A stretch of DNA of 64,000 nt, taken from an uncultured Campylobacter sp. (GTDB lineage Bacteria > Campylobacterota > Campylobacteria > Campylobacterales > Campylobacteraceae). The stretch lies in NCBI RefSeq assembly GCF_938002845.1, contig NZ_CALKZP010000048.1:13995-77994 (forward strand), in the 5' to 3' direction. Of this stretch, positions 7,671-16,230 are shown piece after piece (position 1 is the first letter of the stretch; each line of letters starts with the position of its first letter). Made by a program: the position numbers and the translations under genes. Below the pieces are notes generated by a model. It ran no database searches and was not told where the DNA came from. It was given only the letters and a program-made list of their open reading frames with translations.

Positions 7671-8216
7671 ATGAGCAGACTAAAAGATAAATATGTAAAT
7701 TCCATCAGAGCTGCTTTGCAGAAAGAATTTGATATAAAAAATCCTATGCTTATCCCGGCGCTTGAAAAGATCGTTATCAGCGTAGGAACTGGCGAATCGA
7801 GCAAAGATCAAAAGGTGCTTCAAAATATGGCCGATACTATCTCGCTGATCGCAGGCCAAAAAGCGCTTATCGTTAATGCAAAAAAATCGGTCGCCGGCTT
7901 TAAAGTACGCGAAGGTTTTCCAGTAGGCATAATGGTTACGTTACGAAAAGAGCAGATGTTTGCCTTCCTAGACAAACTGATCTCTATCGCGCTTCCTAGG
8001 GTTAAGGATTTCCGAGGACTACCTAGAGCGGGCTTTGACGGACGCGGCAATTACAACTTCGGCTTGCAAGAGCAGCTGATGTTCCCTGAGGTCGAATACG
8101 ATCAAATTTTAAGAACTCACGGTATGAATATAACCGTCGTAACGACTACAAATAACGATAAAGAGGCATTTAAATTGCTAGAGTTATTCGGCATGCCTTT
8201 TGCAAAAGGAAAATGA
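7671..8216 (+). CDS. rplE: 50S ribosomal protein L5
   Basis: L5 binds 5S rRNA in the central protuberance. It is 181 residues from the ATG at 7671, preceded by GAGGG. A TTG two codons upstream lies inside the end of rplX and is not needed. The conserved segments AKKSVAGFKVREGFPVG and LPRVKDFRGL are present. Confidence 0.97.
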   Translation: MSRLKDKYVNSIRAALQKEFDIKNPMLIPALEKIVISVGTGESSKDQKVLQNMADTISLIAGQKALIVNAKKSVAGFKVREGFPVGIMVTLRKEQMFAFLDKLISIALPRVKDFRGLPRAGFDGRGNYNFGLQEQLMFPEVEYDQILRTHGMNITVVTTTNNDKEAFKLLELFGMPFAKGK

Positions 8217-8217
8217 T

Positions 8218-8403
8218 ATGGCAAAAAAATCAATGGTAGCCAAGGCGAAACGCCCCGCTAAATTTAGCACTCGCGCATATACCAGATGTCAAATTTGCGG
8301 TCGTCCGCACTCCGTTTATAAGGATTTTGGAATTTGTCGCGTTTGCCTTCGCAAGATGGCAAATGAGGGCTTGATCCCGGGTCTAAAAAAAGCAAGCTGG
8401 TAA
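8218..8403 (+). CDS. rpsN: 30S ribosomal protein S14, zinc-binding type
   Basis: S14 of the 30S head. It is 61 residues from the ATG at 8218 with AAAAGGA upstream; a frame extension to 8200 lies inside rplE. Two CxxC pairs (CQICG and CRVC) form the zinc ribbon of the C+ form. One base follows rplE. Confidence 0.97.
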   Translation: MAKKSMVAKAKRPAKFSTRAYTRCQICGRPHSVYKDFGICRVCLRKMANEGLIPGLKKASW

Positions 8404-8412
8404 GGAGAAGAG

Positions 8413-8808
8413 ATGATTAACGATCTTATTTCAGATGGACTAACTCGCATCAGAAATGCTGCGATGCGAAGGCTAGATACGACTAAGCTTTTTCACTCAA
8501 ACGTAGTCGAGGCTATGCTTAAAATTTTAGCCGAGAAGGGCTATATCGAGAGCTACAACGTAGTAGAGGAAAACAATAAAAAGATCATCAACGTGGTGCT
8601 TAAATACGACGAAAAGGGTAGGAGCGTGATAAACGAAGTTAAAAGAATTTCAACTCCGGGTCGCCGCGTATATCAGGGCAAAGACGAGATCAAGCGCTTC
8701 AAGAACGGCTATGGAACCGTCGTCGTTAGCACAAGCAAAGGCGTTATGAGCGGTATCGACGCGCACAAAGCGGGCGTCGGCGGCGAAGTGCTTTGCACGA
8801 TCTGGTAA
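8413..8808 (+). CDS. rpsH: 30S ribosomal protein S8
   Basis: S8 binds helix 21 of 16S rRNA and represses the spc operon in E. coli. It is 131 residues with DGLTRIRNAAMR at about 8-19 and the C-terminal VVSTSKGVMSG. It is followed by a 77-base gap with a stem-loop, the largest gap in the block. Confidence 0.97.
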   Translation: MINDLISDGLTRIRNAAMRRLDTTKLFHSNVVEAMLKILAEKGYIESYNVVEENNKKIINVVLKYDEKGRSVINEVKRISTPGRRVYQGKDEIKRFKNGYGTVVVSTSKGVMSGIDAHKAGVGGEVLCTIW

Positions 8809-8814
8809 GAAGTT

Positions 8815-8856
8815 TCTACTTTTTATGGCATTGTGGTATCCATTCGTAAAAGTAGA
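8815..8856 (+). promoter_or_regulatory. Stem-loop in the rpsH-rplF gap
   Basis: TCTACTTTT (8815-8823) pairs perfectly with AAAAGTAGA (8848-8856). An inner ATGG (8825-8828) pairs with CCAT (8840-8843). The structured segment almost fills the only sizeable gap of the operon and lies about 30 bases before rplF. There is no T-run after it, so it is not a classic terminator. An internal control or processing site is more likely. Confidence 0.55.
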
Positions 8857-8885
8857 CATACCCTAGACAAATAAAAAGGAAAATT

Positions 8886-9422
8886 ATGTCAAGAATTGGT
8901 AAAAAACCGATCTCTATTCCAAACGGCTTAGAGGTCAAAATCGACGGCTCGTCGTTAAAATTTAAAAAATCAAATAACGAAAAAGAGCTTGATTTAAAAG
9001 GTCATGTCGATGTAAAAATCGAAGACGGAAAGATAGAATTCTCACCTAAGGGCGAGGATAGACAGAGCAGGGCGTATTGGGGAACATACCGCGCTTTAGC
9101 TAACAATATCGTTCTCGGTCTTACAGAGGGCTTTTCAAAGCAGCTTGAAATCAACGGCGTCGGCTATAGAGCTGCGATGAAGGGCAAGGTGCTTGAGCTA
9201 AATTTAGGTTTTTCGCATCCGATAAATTTTGAATCTCCAAAGGGGATTGAAATTTCCGTAGATAAAAACGTCGTAACCATCAAAGGCGACGACAAGCAGC
9301 AAGTAGGTCAAGTAGCAGCCGAGATCAGAGGATTCAGACCGCCTGAGCCGTATAAGGGTAAAGGCATCAAGTATCTTGAAGAGCATATCATCCGCAAAGC
9401 CGGAAAAACAGCTAAGAAATAA
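8886..9422 (+). CDS. rplF: 50S ribosomal protein L6
   Basis: L6 stands near the sarcin-ricin loop and the factor-binding site. It is 178 residues, starting MSRIGKKPISIP, with the C-terminal signature RPPEPYKGKGIKY at about 151-163. AAAAAGGAAAATT precedes the ATG. Confidence 0.97.
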   Translation: MSRIGKKPISIPNGLEVKIDGSSLKFKKSNNEKELDLKGHVDVKIEDGKIEFSPKGEDRQSRAYWGTYRALANNIVLGLTEGFSKQLEINGVGYRAAMKGKVLELNLGFSHPINFESPKGIEISVDKNVVTIKGDDKQQVGQVAAEIRGFRPPEPYKGKGIKYLEEHIIRKAGKTAKK

Positions 9423-9432
9423 GGGTTGAGAA

Positions 9433-9789
9433 ATGACACAGAACGTATTAAAAAGAAAGATCTCTTTACGAATCAAGAGAAAAAGAAGAATTCGCGCTAA
9501 AATTTCAGGCGTCGCATCTTGCCCTAGAATTTCTATTTTCAAATCCAATAGGACAGTTTACGCTCAGGCTATCGACGACGCGGCGAGCGCGACTTTGTGT
9601 GCCAGCAGCGGTAAGGTTTTAAATTTAAAGGCAAACAAAGAGGGTGCGGCTAGCTTAGCTAAAGATTTAGCCTCCAAGCTAAAAGATAAAGGCATTTCTG
9701 AAGCGATTTTCGATCGCAATGGCTATTTGTATCACGGCGTAATCGCAAGCTTTGCCGAGTCGCTACGCCAAAACGGCATCAAACTATAA
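9433..9789 (+). CDS. rplR: 50S ribosomal protein L18
   Basis: L18 carries 5S rRNA into the central protuberance with L5. It is 118 residues with a very basic N-terminus (LKRKISLRIKRKRRIRAK) and the FDRNGYLYHGVIASFAES motif near the C-terminus. Confidence 0.96.
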   Translation: MTQNVLKRKISLRIKRKRRIRAKISGVASCPRISIFKSNRTVYAQAIDDAASATLCASSGKVLNLKANKEGAASLAKDLASKLKDKGISEAIFDRNGYLYHGVIASFAESLRQNGIKL

Positions 9790-9804
9790 CCCAAAGGAAT
9801 GATT

Positions 9805-10248
9805 GTGGAAAAGTATAATAGAGAAGAATTCGAAGAGGTAATCGTCAATATCGGTAGGGTTACGAAGGTCGTTAAAGGCGGTAGAAGGTTTAGGTTTACG
9901 GCTCTTATCGTAGTAGGCAATAGAAATGGCTTGGTAGGCTTTGGCTTTGGTAAGTCCAAAGAGGTTCCCGATGCGATTAAAAAAGCGGTAGACGATGCGT
10001 TTAAAAATATTATCAAGGTAAATTTAAATGGTTCTACCATCACTCACGATATTGAAGTTAAATACAATGCGAGCAAAATTTTACTTAAGCCAGCGAGCGA
10101 AGGTACTGGCGTTATCGCAGGCGGTTCAGTCCGCCCGGTTTTAGAGCTTGCGGGTGTTAAAGATATCCTCACCAAATCGCTAGGTTCAAACAACTCCTCA
10201 AATGTCGTAAGAGCTACGATGAAAGCTCTTAGTATGTTAAAACACTAA
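9805..10248 (+). CDS. rpsE: 30S ribosomal protein S5
   Basis: S5 at the mRNA entry and decoding region. I place the start at GTG 9805, giving 147 residues beginning MEKYNREEFEEVIV as in other Campylobacter. AAAGGA is at proper distance from this GTG, while the ATG at 9799 sits directly against it. Conserved KGGRRFRFTALIVVG and GVKDILTKSLGSNNSSNVV are present. Confidence 0.95.
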   Translation: MEKYNREEFEEVIVNIGRVTKVVKGGRRFRFTALIVVGNRNGLVGFGFGKSKEVPDAIKKAVDDAFKNIIKVNLNGSTITHDIEVKYNASKILLKPASEGTGVIAGGSVRPVLELAGVKDILTKSLGSNNSSNVVRATMKALSMLKH

Positions 10249-10260
10249 CAAGGATAAAAG

Positions 10261-10662
10261 ATGGGATTAGAAAATCTTAAAAAAGCCCCAGGCTCGACTC
10301 ACGCTACTAAGCGCTTGGGTCGTGGTCAAGGAAGTGGCCTAGGTAAAACTGCGGGTCGCGGCGGTAAGGGCCAGACTGCGCGTACCGGCTCTCATGAAAA
10401 AAGAGGCTTCGAGGGCGGTCAGCAGCCGATTCAACGAAGGCTTCCGAAGGTAGGTTTTACTTCTAAATTTGAAAAGCCTTACGTGATCAATGTCGATAAA
10501 ATCGAAGCTATCAAAGATCTTAGTGAGATTACGATCGAAAGCATCAAATCCGTTCATAAAATTTCAAATTCCGTTAAAAAGATCAAGCTGATCGGCGTAG
10601 GCGCAAAAGCGCTCGCTAGCAAGATCAAAGACGAGAATGTAAAGTCTAGCGGACAAAAATAA
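10261..10662 (+). CDS. rplO: 50S ribosomal protein L15
   Basis: L15 is a late-assembly 50S protein. It is 133 residues with the Gly/Arg-rich N-terminal tail (RLGRGQGSGLGKTAGRGGKG at about 18-37) and GFEGGQQPIQRRLPKVGF. The last base overlaps the secY start (TAATG). Confidence 0.97.
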   Translation: MGLENLKKAPGSTHATKRLGRGQGSGLGKTAGRGGKGQTARTGSHEKRGFEGGQQPIQRRLPKVGFTSKFEKPYVINVDKIEAIKDLSEITIESIKSVHKISNSVKKIKLIGVGAKALASKIKDENVKSSGQK

Positions 10663-11927
10663 TGAATAAATCGCTACGCAACAAAATTCTCATTACTTTG
10701 GGCTTTCTTTTTGCCTATAGGTTGCTAGCTTACGTGCCGGTTCCGGGAGTGGACGTTGAGGTTATAAAGCAATTTTTTCAAAACAATAGCAACAACGCTT
10801 TTGGAATGTTTAATATGTTTAGCGGTAACGCGGCGGAGCGATTCAGCGTTATCTCGCTAGGCATTATGCCTTATATTACCGCTTCGATCATTATGGAGCT
10901 GCTTGCCGCAACCTTTCCAAATTTAGGCAAACTCAAAAAAGAGCGCGACGGTATGCAGAAATATATGCAGATCATCCGATATGCTACAATCGCAATCGCT
11001 ATGGTTCAATCCATCGGCGTTAGCATTGGCTTACAGGGCATCCACGGACAGACCGGAGCGCCTGCGATAATGGCCGAAAATACCAACGAGTTTGTTTTTA
11101 TCTCGTGCATTTCGATGCTAGCAGGCACCATGCTTTTGATGTGGATCGGCGAGCAGATTACGCAACGCGGCGTTGGTAACGGCACCAGCCTTATTATCTT
11201 TGCGGGTATCGTAAGCGCCATCCCTAGAGCGATCGGAAGTACCGTAAATTTAGTAAATACCGGCGAAATGAACGTTTTAAAGCTAATTGCGATCGTGCTA
11301 ATTATCCTGGCTACTATCGGAGCAATTTTATATGTGGAGCTAGGTGAACGTAGAATTCCGGTATCGTTTTCGCGCAAGGTATTGATGGCGAATCAAAACA
11401 AGCGCATTATGAATTACGTGCCGATCAAGCTAAATTTAAGTGGCGTCATTCCGCCTATTTTTGCAAGCGCGATTTTGATGTTTCCGACTACAATTTTACA
11501 GGCAAGCACCAATCCGATCATCCAAAAGATCCACGATTTCCTAAGCCCTAGCAATTACTTCTTTAACTTTTTGACCTTTGTGTTGGTTATATTTTTTGCG
11601 TATTTTTATGCGTCAATTGCTTTTAATTCCAAGGATATTAGCGAAAATCTAAAGAAGCAGGGCGGATTTATCCCGGGCATTCGTCCGGGCGAGGGAACGG
11701 CGAGCTTTTTAAACGAAGTTGCTAGCCGTCTTACATTTTGGGGCTCGATCTATCTCGGGCTAGTAACCGTCATCCCGTGGCTGCTCGTTAAATTTATGGG
11801 TGTGCCGTTTTATTTCGGCGGTACCAGCGTGCTGATCGTCGTCTCCGTCGCTCTTGATACGATGAGGCGCATCGAAGCGCAGATCTATATGAACAAATAT
11901 CAGACCCTAAGTGCGGTCGGGCTATAA
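10662..11927 (+). CDS. secY: Preprotein translocase channel subunit SecY
   Basis: Forms the membrane channel of the Sec system with SecE and SecG. It is 421 residues with about ten hydrophobic segments. Signatures are the plug and TM2 region (LGIMPYITASIIMELL at about 67-82), QRGVGNGTSLIIFAGI, and the cytosolic loop GFIPGIRPGEGTASFL at about 336-351. Coupled to rplO upstream and map downstream. Confidence 0.98.
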   Translation: MNKSLRNKILITLGFLFAYRLLAYVPVPGVDVEVIKQFFQNNSNNAFGMFNMFSGNAAERFSVISLGIMPYITASIIMELLAATFPNLGKLKKERDGMQKYMQIIRYATIAIAMVQSIGVSIGLQGIHGQTGAPAIMAENTNEFVFISCISMLAGTMLLMWIGEQITQRGVGNGTSLIIFAGIVSAIPRAIGSTVNLVNTGEMNVLKLIAIVLIILATIGAILYVELGERRIPVSFSRKVLMANQNKRIMNYVPIKLNLSGVIPPIFASAILMFPTTILQASTNPIIQKIHDFLSPSNYFFNFLTFVLVIFFAYFYASIAFNSKDISENLKKQGGFIPGIRPGEGTASFLNEVASRLTFWGSIYLGLVTVIPWLLVKFMGVPFYFGGTSVLIVVSVALDTMRRIEAQIYMNKYQTLSAVGL

Positions 11928-12686
11928 ATGGCGATTTTGCTTAAAACAAAAAAAGATTTAGAGGGGCTTCGCGCGGCGAACAGGATCGTCGCGCAAGCCC
12001 TTGATTACGCAGCTTCATTCATAAAGCCGGGTCTTAGTTTGCTCGAAGTCGATAAAAAGATCGACGATTTCATCACTTCAAAGGGCGCGTATCCCGCTTT
12101 TAAAGGGTTATACGGCTTTCCAAACGCCGCCTGCCTCTCGCTAAACGAGGTCATCATCCACGGCATCCCAGACGAAACGATCCTGCAAGAGGGCGATATC
12201 TTAGGCGTCGATCTGGGCTCGAAACTAAATGGATATTTCGGCGACAGCGCACGCACTCTGCCCGTCGGTAAAATTTCAAAAGCCGACGAGGAACTTATCG
12301 CATGCAGTAAGGATACGCTGGAGTTTGCCATCAAAACGATCAGGGTAGGGATGCACTTCAAAGAGCTAAGCTTCGAGATCGAGAAATTTATCCGTGCGCG
12401 CGGCTTCGTGCCGCTATACGGCTTCTGCGGTCACGGCATCGGCAAGCACCCACACGAAGAGCCTGAGATCCCAAACTATCTGGAGGGCAACAATCCAAAA
12501 TCAGGCCCCAAAATCAAAAACGGCATGGTCTTTTGCATCGAGCCGATGATCTGCCAAAAGGACGGCACGCCGGTTATCGCCGAGGATAAGTGGAGTACGA
12601 GAAGCAAGGATGGGCTCCGCACTAGCCACTATGAGCACTGCATGGCTGTTTTCGACGACAAGGTAGAAGTCCTAAGCATCGCATAG
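11928..12686 (+). CDS. map: Methionine aminopeptidase, type I
   Basis: Removes the N-terminal Met from new proteins using two metal ions. It is 252 residues with the pita-bread fold. Metal ligands are visible: Asp in GVDLGSKLNGYFGDSART (two), His in GFCGHGIGKHPHE, Glu in FCIEPM and Glu in HYEHCMAV. It starts directly after the secY stop, and is the last gene of the block. Confidence 0.97.
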   Translation: MAILLKTKKDLEGLRAANRIVAQALDYAASFIKPGLSLLEVDKKIDDFITSKGAYPAFKGLYGFPNAACLSLNEVIIHGIPDETILQEGDILGVDLGSKLNGYFGDSARTLPVGKISKADEELIACSKDTLEFAIKTIRVGMHFKELSFEIEKFIRARGFVPLYGFCGHGIGKHPHEEPEIPNYLEGNNPKSGPKIKNGMVFCIEPMICQKDGTPVIAEDKWSTRSKDGLRTSHYEHCMAVFDDKVEVLSIA

Positions 12687-13160
12687 ATTTTCGCACAAAA
12701 GGCGACTTGAGCTAGTTAAAATTTTTCACTTTGTCGGTGCGAAATTCCGCCTGCGCTTAGCTTTCGACAATTTTACATCGCTCGCGTCTTGGAATTTTAC
12801 CTCAGCCGCTTCATGCATAAATTTTTATCCAAAAGCCTTTTGAAACCTATCGCACTAGAAATTTTAAAAGCCGAGATTTTAGCTCATGCTTTCTGTTTTT
12901 AAAGCCTCGTTTTGTAGTTTCGCTCATAGATTCGCTTTCAATTAAAATTTAGCCTTAAAATTCCGTCGCCCAATTCTACTACCCCCCCCTCCCCCGTATC
13001 TTTAAAATTTAGCTGTAAAATTTGAAGCGTAAAGGCGCGCAAGTAAGCAAGCTCAAAGCTTTAAGCGGCTAAGATTGCGCCTTGATTTTAAAGCGAAAAC
13101 ATGTCGCGCTACGCAGAGTGCGCGCCGTCGCATCTCTTCGTACAAGGCAGGAAATATAAA
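12687..13160. other. Gene-free gap with a poly-C tract
   Basis: No credible gene in 474 bases. The notable element is a C8-T-C5 run at 12982-12995, about 165 bases before the next start codon. An ATG at 13101 is in frame with the following gene but has no ribosome binding site. The rest is AT-rich with repeated AAATTT-like words. Confidence 0.6.
12982..12995. repeat. Poly-C tract (C8-T-C5)
   Basis: Eight C, one T, five C. Poly-G/C tracts are the classic slippage sites of phase-variable genes in Campylobacter. Here the tract is intergenic, upstream of a surface-modification gene. Confidence 0.7.
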
Positions 13161-15200
13161 ATGAGAGAAAAATTTTATGTAGCGCTAGCAAATATAGGCG
13201 GACTTATGGAGAGGACGAAAGCGGGTAGGCTTATAGTGCGCTTGCTTATGAAAATCGACCGCGGCTTTTTTGCCGCGCTGCGAGAGCGTCCCGTATGGAG
13301 GGTGTTTTGGCTTAGCACGGCGCTATGCTTGCTTGCGTGCTGGGCTAAGATACATTATCAGATCAATGGGTATCATTTTTCGCATGTATTTAAAGGCTTT
13401 TCTGCGGTGCTCATCATAAATTTGCTCATCTTTCACCTCTGCTATCTGCTTGGCGGCCGGTTTTTTAAGTTCGTTTCGTTCGTGTTACTAGCGCTAATTG
13501 CGCTAATTGCGAGCGTGGCTTTATTTTTGATCGTAAATTTCGACTCAAGCTTCAACGTCGTGGCGATCGACGCGCTTGTGCATACCGATGCAGCCGAGAC
13601 GCGCGAGTTCGTTTTGCAGTTTCTTAACCCCGCAACGATTTTATATTTAGCAGTGCTGCTTGGCTGCATCTTTGCGGCGCTAAGAGCAGGGCGGAGAAAG
13701 AGGGAGCAAACGCATAGCCGCCTAGGATTGCTGTTAGCGGCGATTTATCTCATTTACGGAACGATCTTTTGCGCGGATATCGCCGTTAAAGCTTCCCAGG
13801 GCAAGCAAGGCTATATAACCAAGCTATCGCAATACGTCCCGCTGGAGTTTGCCTTTACGATAAAAGACTACCTGAGCGATAAAAATTTCATCACCGATAT
13901 GCGCGAAGTGCAGCTCGGATATGACGAGGCCAAGCGCGCGAACGAAAGCGTTTTAAAAGGCAGCGCAAATTCAGATCCGCAAGGCGTCGCCTCGGGCTCC
14001 GCGTCTGAAAATTCCACGCCCGCATCAAGCGCACAGGCGCAAAATTACGGCGCAAATTTAAATTCTACGCTCGCCCCAGGCGCTGAGCCGCAGAGTTGGA
14101 GCAAGACTTTAAATTCTGCGCCGCAAAGCCCCAGCGTGATTTCAAATTCTAAAAACCCTGAGGCCGCTACAAACCCCGCCTTGCAAAAGTCTCGCGTCAA
14201 AAATATCATCCTAATAATCGGTGAGAGCTTGCAGCGCGGGCATATGTCGCTCTACGGCTACGGCATTAAAAATACACCGCTTTTGGAGGGTCTCGAGGCG
14301 AGCGGCAATCTGATAAAATTTGGCGATACAATCTCGCCTTACGGCACGACTAATCAGGTGCTGATGCGGCTTTTAAATTTCAGCGATTACGAAAGCGAGC
14401 GCAAAAGGGCGTGGTTTCGCAACCTTAGCATCATTGATATGTTTAAGCTAAGTGGCTACCGCACCTTTTGGATTAGCAATCAAGAGGCTTTCGGCGCACA
14501 TGCGTTAAGTGCTAAAAGCGCTGCCGATCGCGCGGACGCGGAATCCTTCCTCTCAAAGAGCAATCTTTACGAAACCGTCCGCATCAAGCCTGATGGAGTG
14601 CTGCTTCCACTCATAAATCAGGCGAAAGCGGGGCAGAGCGAGCGAAATTTCTACGTGATCCATCTCATCGGTAGCCATATGGATTACAGCCTGCGCTATC
14701 CCGAGGGATTTGGCAAGTTTAGCGCGGCGGATGTAAAGGCAAAACTTACTTCCAAGCAGAAAGATGTCGTCGCATATTATGATAACAGCGTGCTTTACAA
14801 CGATTTTGTCATAAATGAAATTTTTAAAATTTTTTCGGGTGATGACAGTCTCATCGTCTATCTTAGCGATCACGGAGAGAATTTATACGAAAACGGACGC
14901 CTTGGGCACGGCATGGAGAGCCGCTTTACTTACGAAATCCCGCTGATTTTCATAGCTTCGCGCGAGTTTTTGAGCGATCACGCTAAACTATGGCAGAGGC
15001 TAGCTGTGGCGAAAGATAAGCCTTTTATGAGCGATGATTTGGCACATCTGCTAGCAGATATCATCGGTGTCGCGCCACTTGAGTTTGACGAGCGCAAAAG
15101 CCCGATACGAGCGGATTTTAATGCTTCACGCAAGCGAATTGCTAACGGAGTCGATTATGACGAGAAATTAAAGAATACGAAGGGCTACGAGTTCGAGTAA
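13161..15200 (+). CDS. Phosphoethanolamine-transferase-like membrane sulfatase-fold enzyme
   Basis: A 679-residue inner-membrane protein of the EptA/CptA superfamily, which moves phosphoethanolamine onto lipid A or core sugars; the acceptor here is unknown. The first about 230 residues hold roughly five membrane segments. The alkaline-phosphatase-like domain starts near 345 with GESLQRGHMSLYGYG; Ser356 takes the nucleophile position, which is Thr in EptA. The metal-binding SDHGENLYENGRLGHG follows near 568. A Ser/Asn/Ala-rich linker of about 80 residues joins the two parts. The start at 13161 has AGGAAA upstream. It stands alone behind the poly-C tract. Confidence 0.85.
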   Translation: MREKFYVALANIGGLMERTKAGRLIVRLLMKIDRGFFAALRERPVWRVFWLSTALCLLACWAKIHYQINGYHFSHVFKGFSAVLIINLLIFHLCYLLGGRFFKFVSFVLLALIALIASVALFLIVNFDSSFNVVAIDALVHTDAAETREFVLQFLNPATILYLAVLLGCIFAALRAGRRKREQTHSRLGLLLAAIYLIYGTIFCADIAVKASQGKQGYITKLSQYVPLEFAFTIKDYLSDKNFITDMREVQLGYDEAKRANESVLKGSANSDPQGVASGSASENSTPASSAQAQNYGANLNSTLAPGAEPQSWSKTLNSAPQSPSVISNSKNPEAATNPALQKSRVKNIILIIGESLQRGHMSLYGYGIKNTPLLEGLEASGNLIKFGDTISPYGTTNQVLMRLLNFSDYESERKRAWFRNLSIIDMFKLSGYRTFWISNQEAFGAHALSAKSAADRADAESFLSKSNLYETVRIKPDGVLLPLINQAKAGQSERNFYVIHLIGSHMDYSLRYPEGFGKFSAADVKAKLTSKQKDVVAYYDNSVLYNDFVINEIFKIFSGDDSLIVYLSDHGENLYENGRLGHGMESRFTYEIPLIFIASREFLSDHAKLWQRLAVAKDKPFMSDDLAHLLADIIGVAPLEFDERKSPIRADFNASRKRIANGVDYDEKLKNTKGYEFE

Positions 15201-15370
15201 TAGATGAGTTTTGCTTTTATTGCACTACAAGCCGCATGAACTAGGAATTGGCACATCCCACTTTTGATCGATTCATCAAATTCAGATTAAATTTGCGTCA
15301 CTCCAATGGCTACGCTGATAATAAGGCGCGCAACGCTTATTAAATTTGAGATCAAATTTATGCACCGCGG

Positions 15371-16108
15371 CTAGCTCTCCTTCTTTACCTCATCCATATA
15401 CGAGTAAATCGTGACTTTCTGCGTCTTGAGAGCCTTTGCGACGAGCTCTACCGCACCTTTTACCTCAAAAATTCCTTTTTGCGCGAGGAATTTTACGATA
15501 CGCTTTCGATCCTCTTTCTTCATCCCCTCTACATCCAGATCGTGCGTAGCCGATGCGATCAGGTCTTGGACGATGTCAAGGATATTTTGCTGCAAATCGT
15601 TAGAGCTTTGCGTTTCTAAATTTACGCCGTCATTTAAGCTCACTTCATCTAATGCCGCGCTATTGCAGCTTCCGTCGATAAAATTTGCGCCTTGCAGCTG
15701 CTTGCTATCGAGCTTTGCGTTCGGCAGAAGATTTTTTATTGCTTTGTATGCGGCCATGGCGCTTGAGGTATCGATATTTACGCATAGCGCGCCTACTACT
15801 TTGCCGTCTGCGCCGCGGATCAGCGAAGTCGAGGAGCGTATGAGCTTGCCGTTTTGCGCGGTGAAGTAGTAGTTTGCGGTGCAGTCGTTTTCAAAATTTT
15901 TACTTAGCAACACGTCCTTTACCAGATGATCGAAGCTTTGACCGATCCTCCTGCCCGTTACGTCGCCAAGGACAAAAACGACAGAGTTTTGCGGCGTGCT
16001 CATATCGTGGATAACCACCTCGCAATCGCCGATCGTATTTTTAATAAGGTGCGCAGTCGGCATAAAGGTCTGTAAAAGTTGGTTCAATTCGGGCTCCTGA
16101 AATTTCAT
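15371..16108 (-). CDS. YheO/DauR-type PAS and helix-turn-helix regulator
   Basis: A 245-residue transcription regulator. Residues 1-130 fit the YheO-like PAS domain (IGDCEVVIHD and FVLGDVTGRRIG near the start, ALCVNIDTSSAM at about 106). A Ser/Asn-rich linker follows. The last 70 residues form the HTH_22-type DNA-binding domain (KKEDRKRIVKFLAQKGIFEV, VTIYSYMDEVKK). It is divergent from ridA with a 122-base gap, as I recall for C. jejuni Cj1387c/Cj1388, a regulator linked to flagellar interactions. It probably controls itself and the ridA pair through the inverted repeat between them. Confidence 0.85.
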   Translation of the reverse strand: MKFQEPELNQLLQTFMPTAHLIKNTIGDCEVVIHDMSTPQNSVVFVLGDVTGRRIGQSFDHLVKDVLLSKNFENDCTANYYFTAQNGKLIRSSTSLIRGADGKVVGALCVNIDTSSAMAAYKAIKNLLPNAKLDSKQLQGANFIDGSCNSAALDEVSLNDGVNLETQSSNDLQQNILDIVQDLIASATHDLDVEGMKKEDRKRIVKFLAQKGIFEVKGAVELVAKALKTQKVTIYSYMDEVKKES

Positions 16109-16117
16109 ATAAAAAAA

Positions 16118-16162
16118 TCTATAAATTTAGATTAAATTTTAAAATTTCTGCAAATTTATAGA
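16118..16162. promoter_or_regulatory. Inverted repeat in the divergent regulator-ridA gap
   Basis: TCTATAAATTT (16118-16128) and AAATTTATAGA (16152-16162) are perfect 11-base inverted arms with 23 bases between. They lie just before the regulator start, in a very AT-rich gap that must hold both divergent promoters. This is a candidate operator for the PAS/HTH protein. Confidence 0.5.
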
Positions 16163-16230
16163 AATATTTATATATTTTTAATAAATCTTAGAGTAAAATT
16201 ATATAGAATTTTATATACAAAGGAGCTTAA

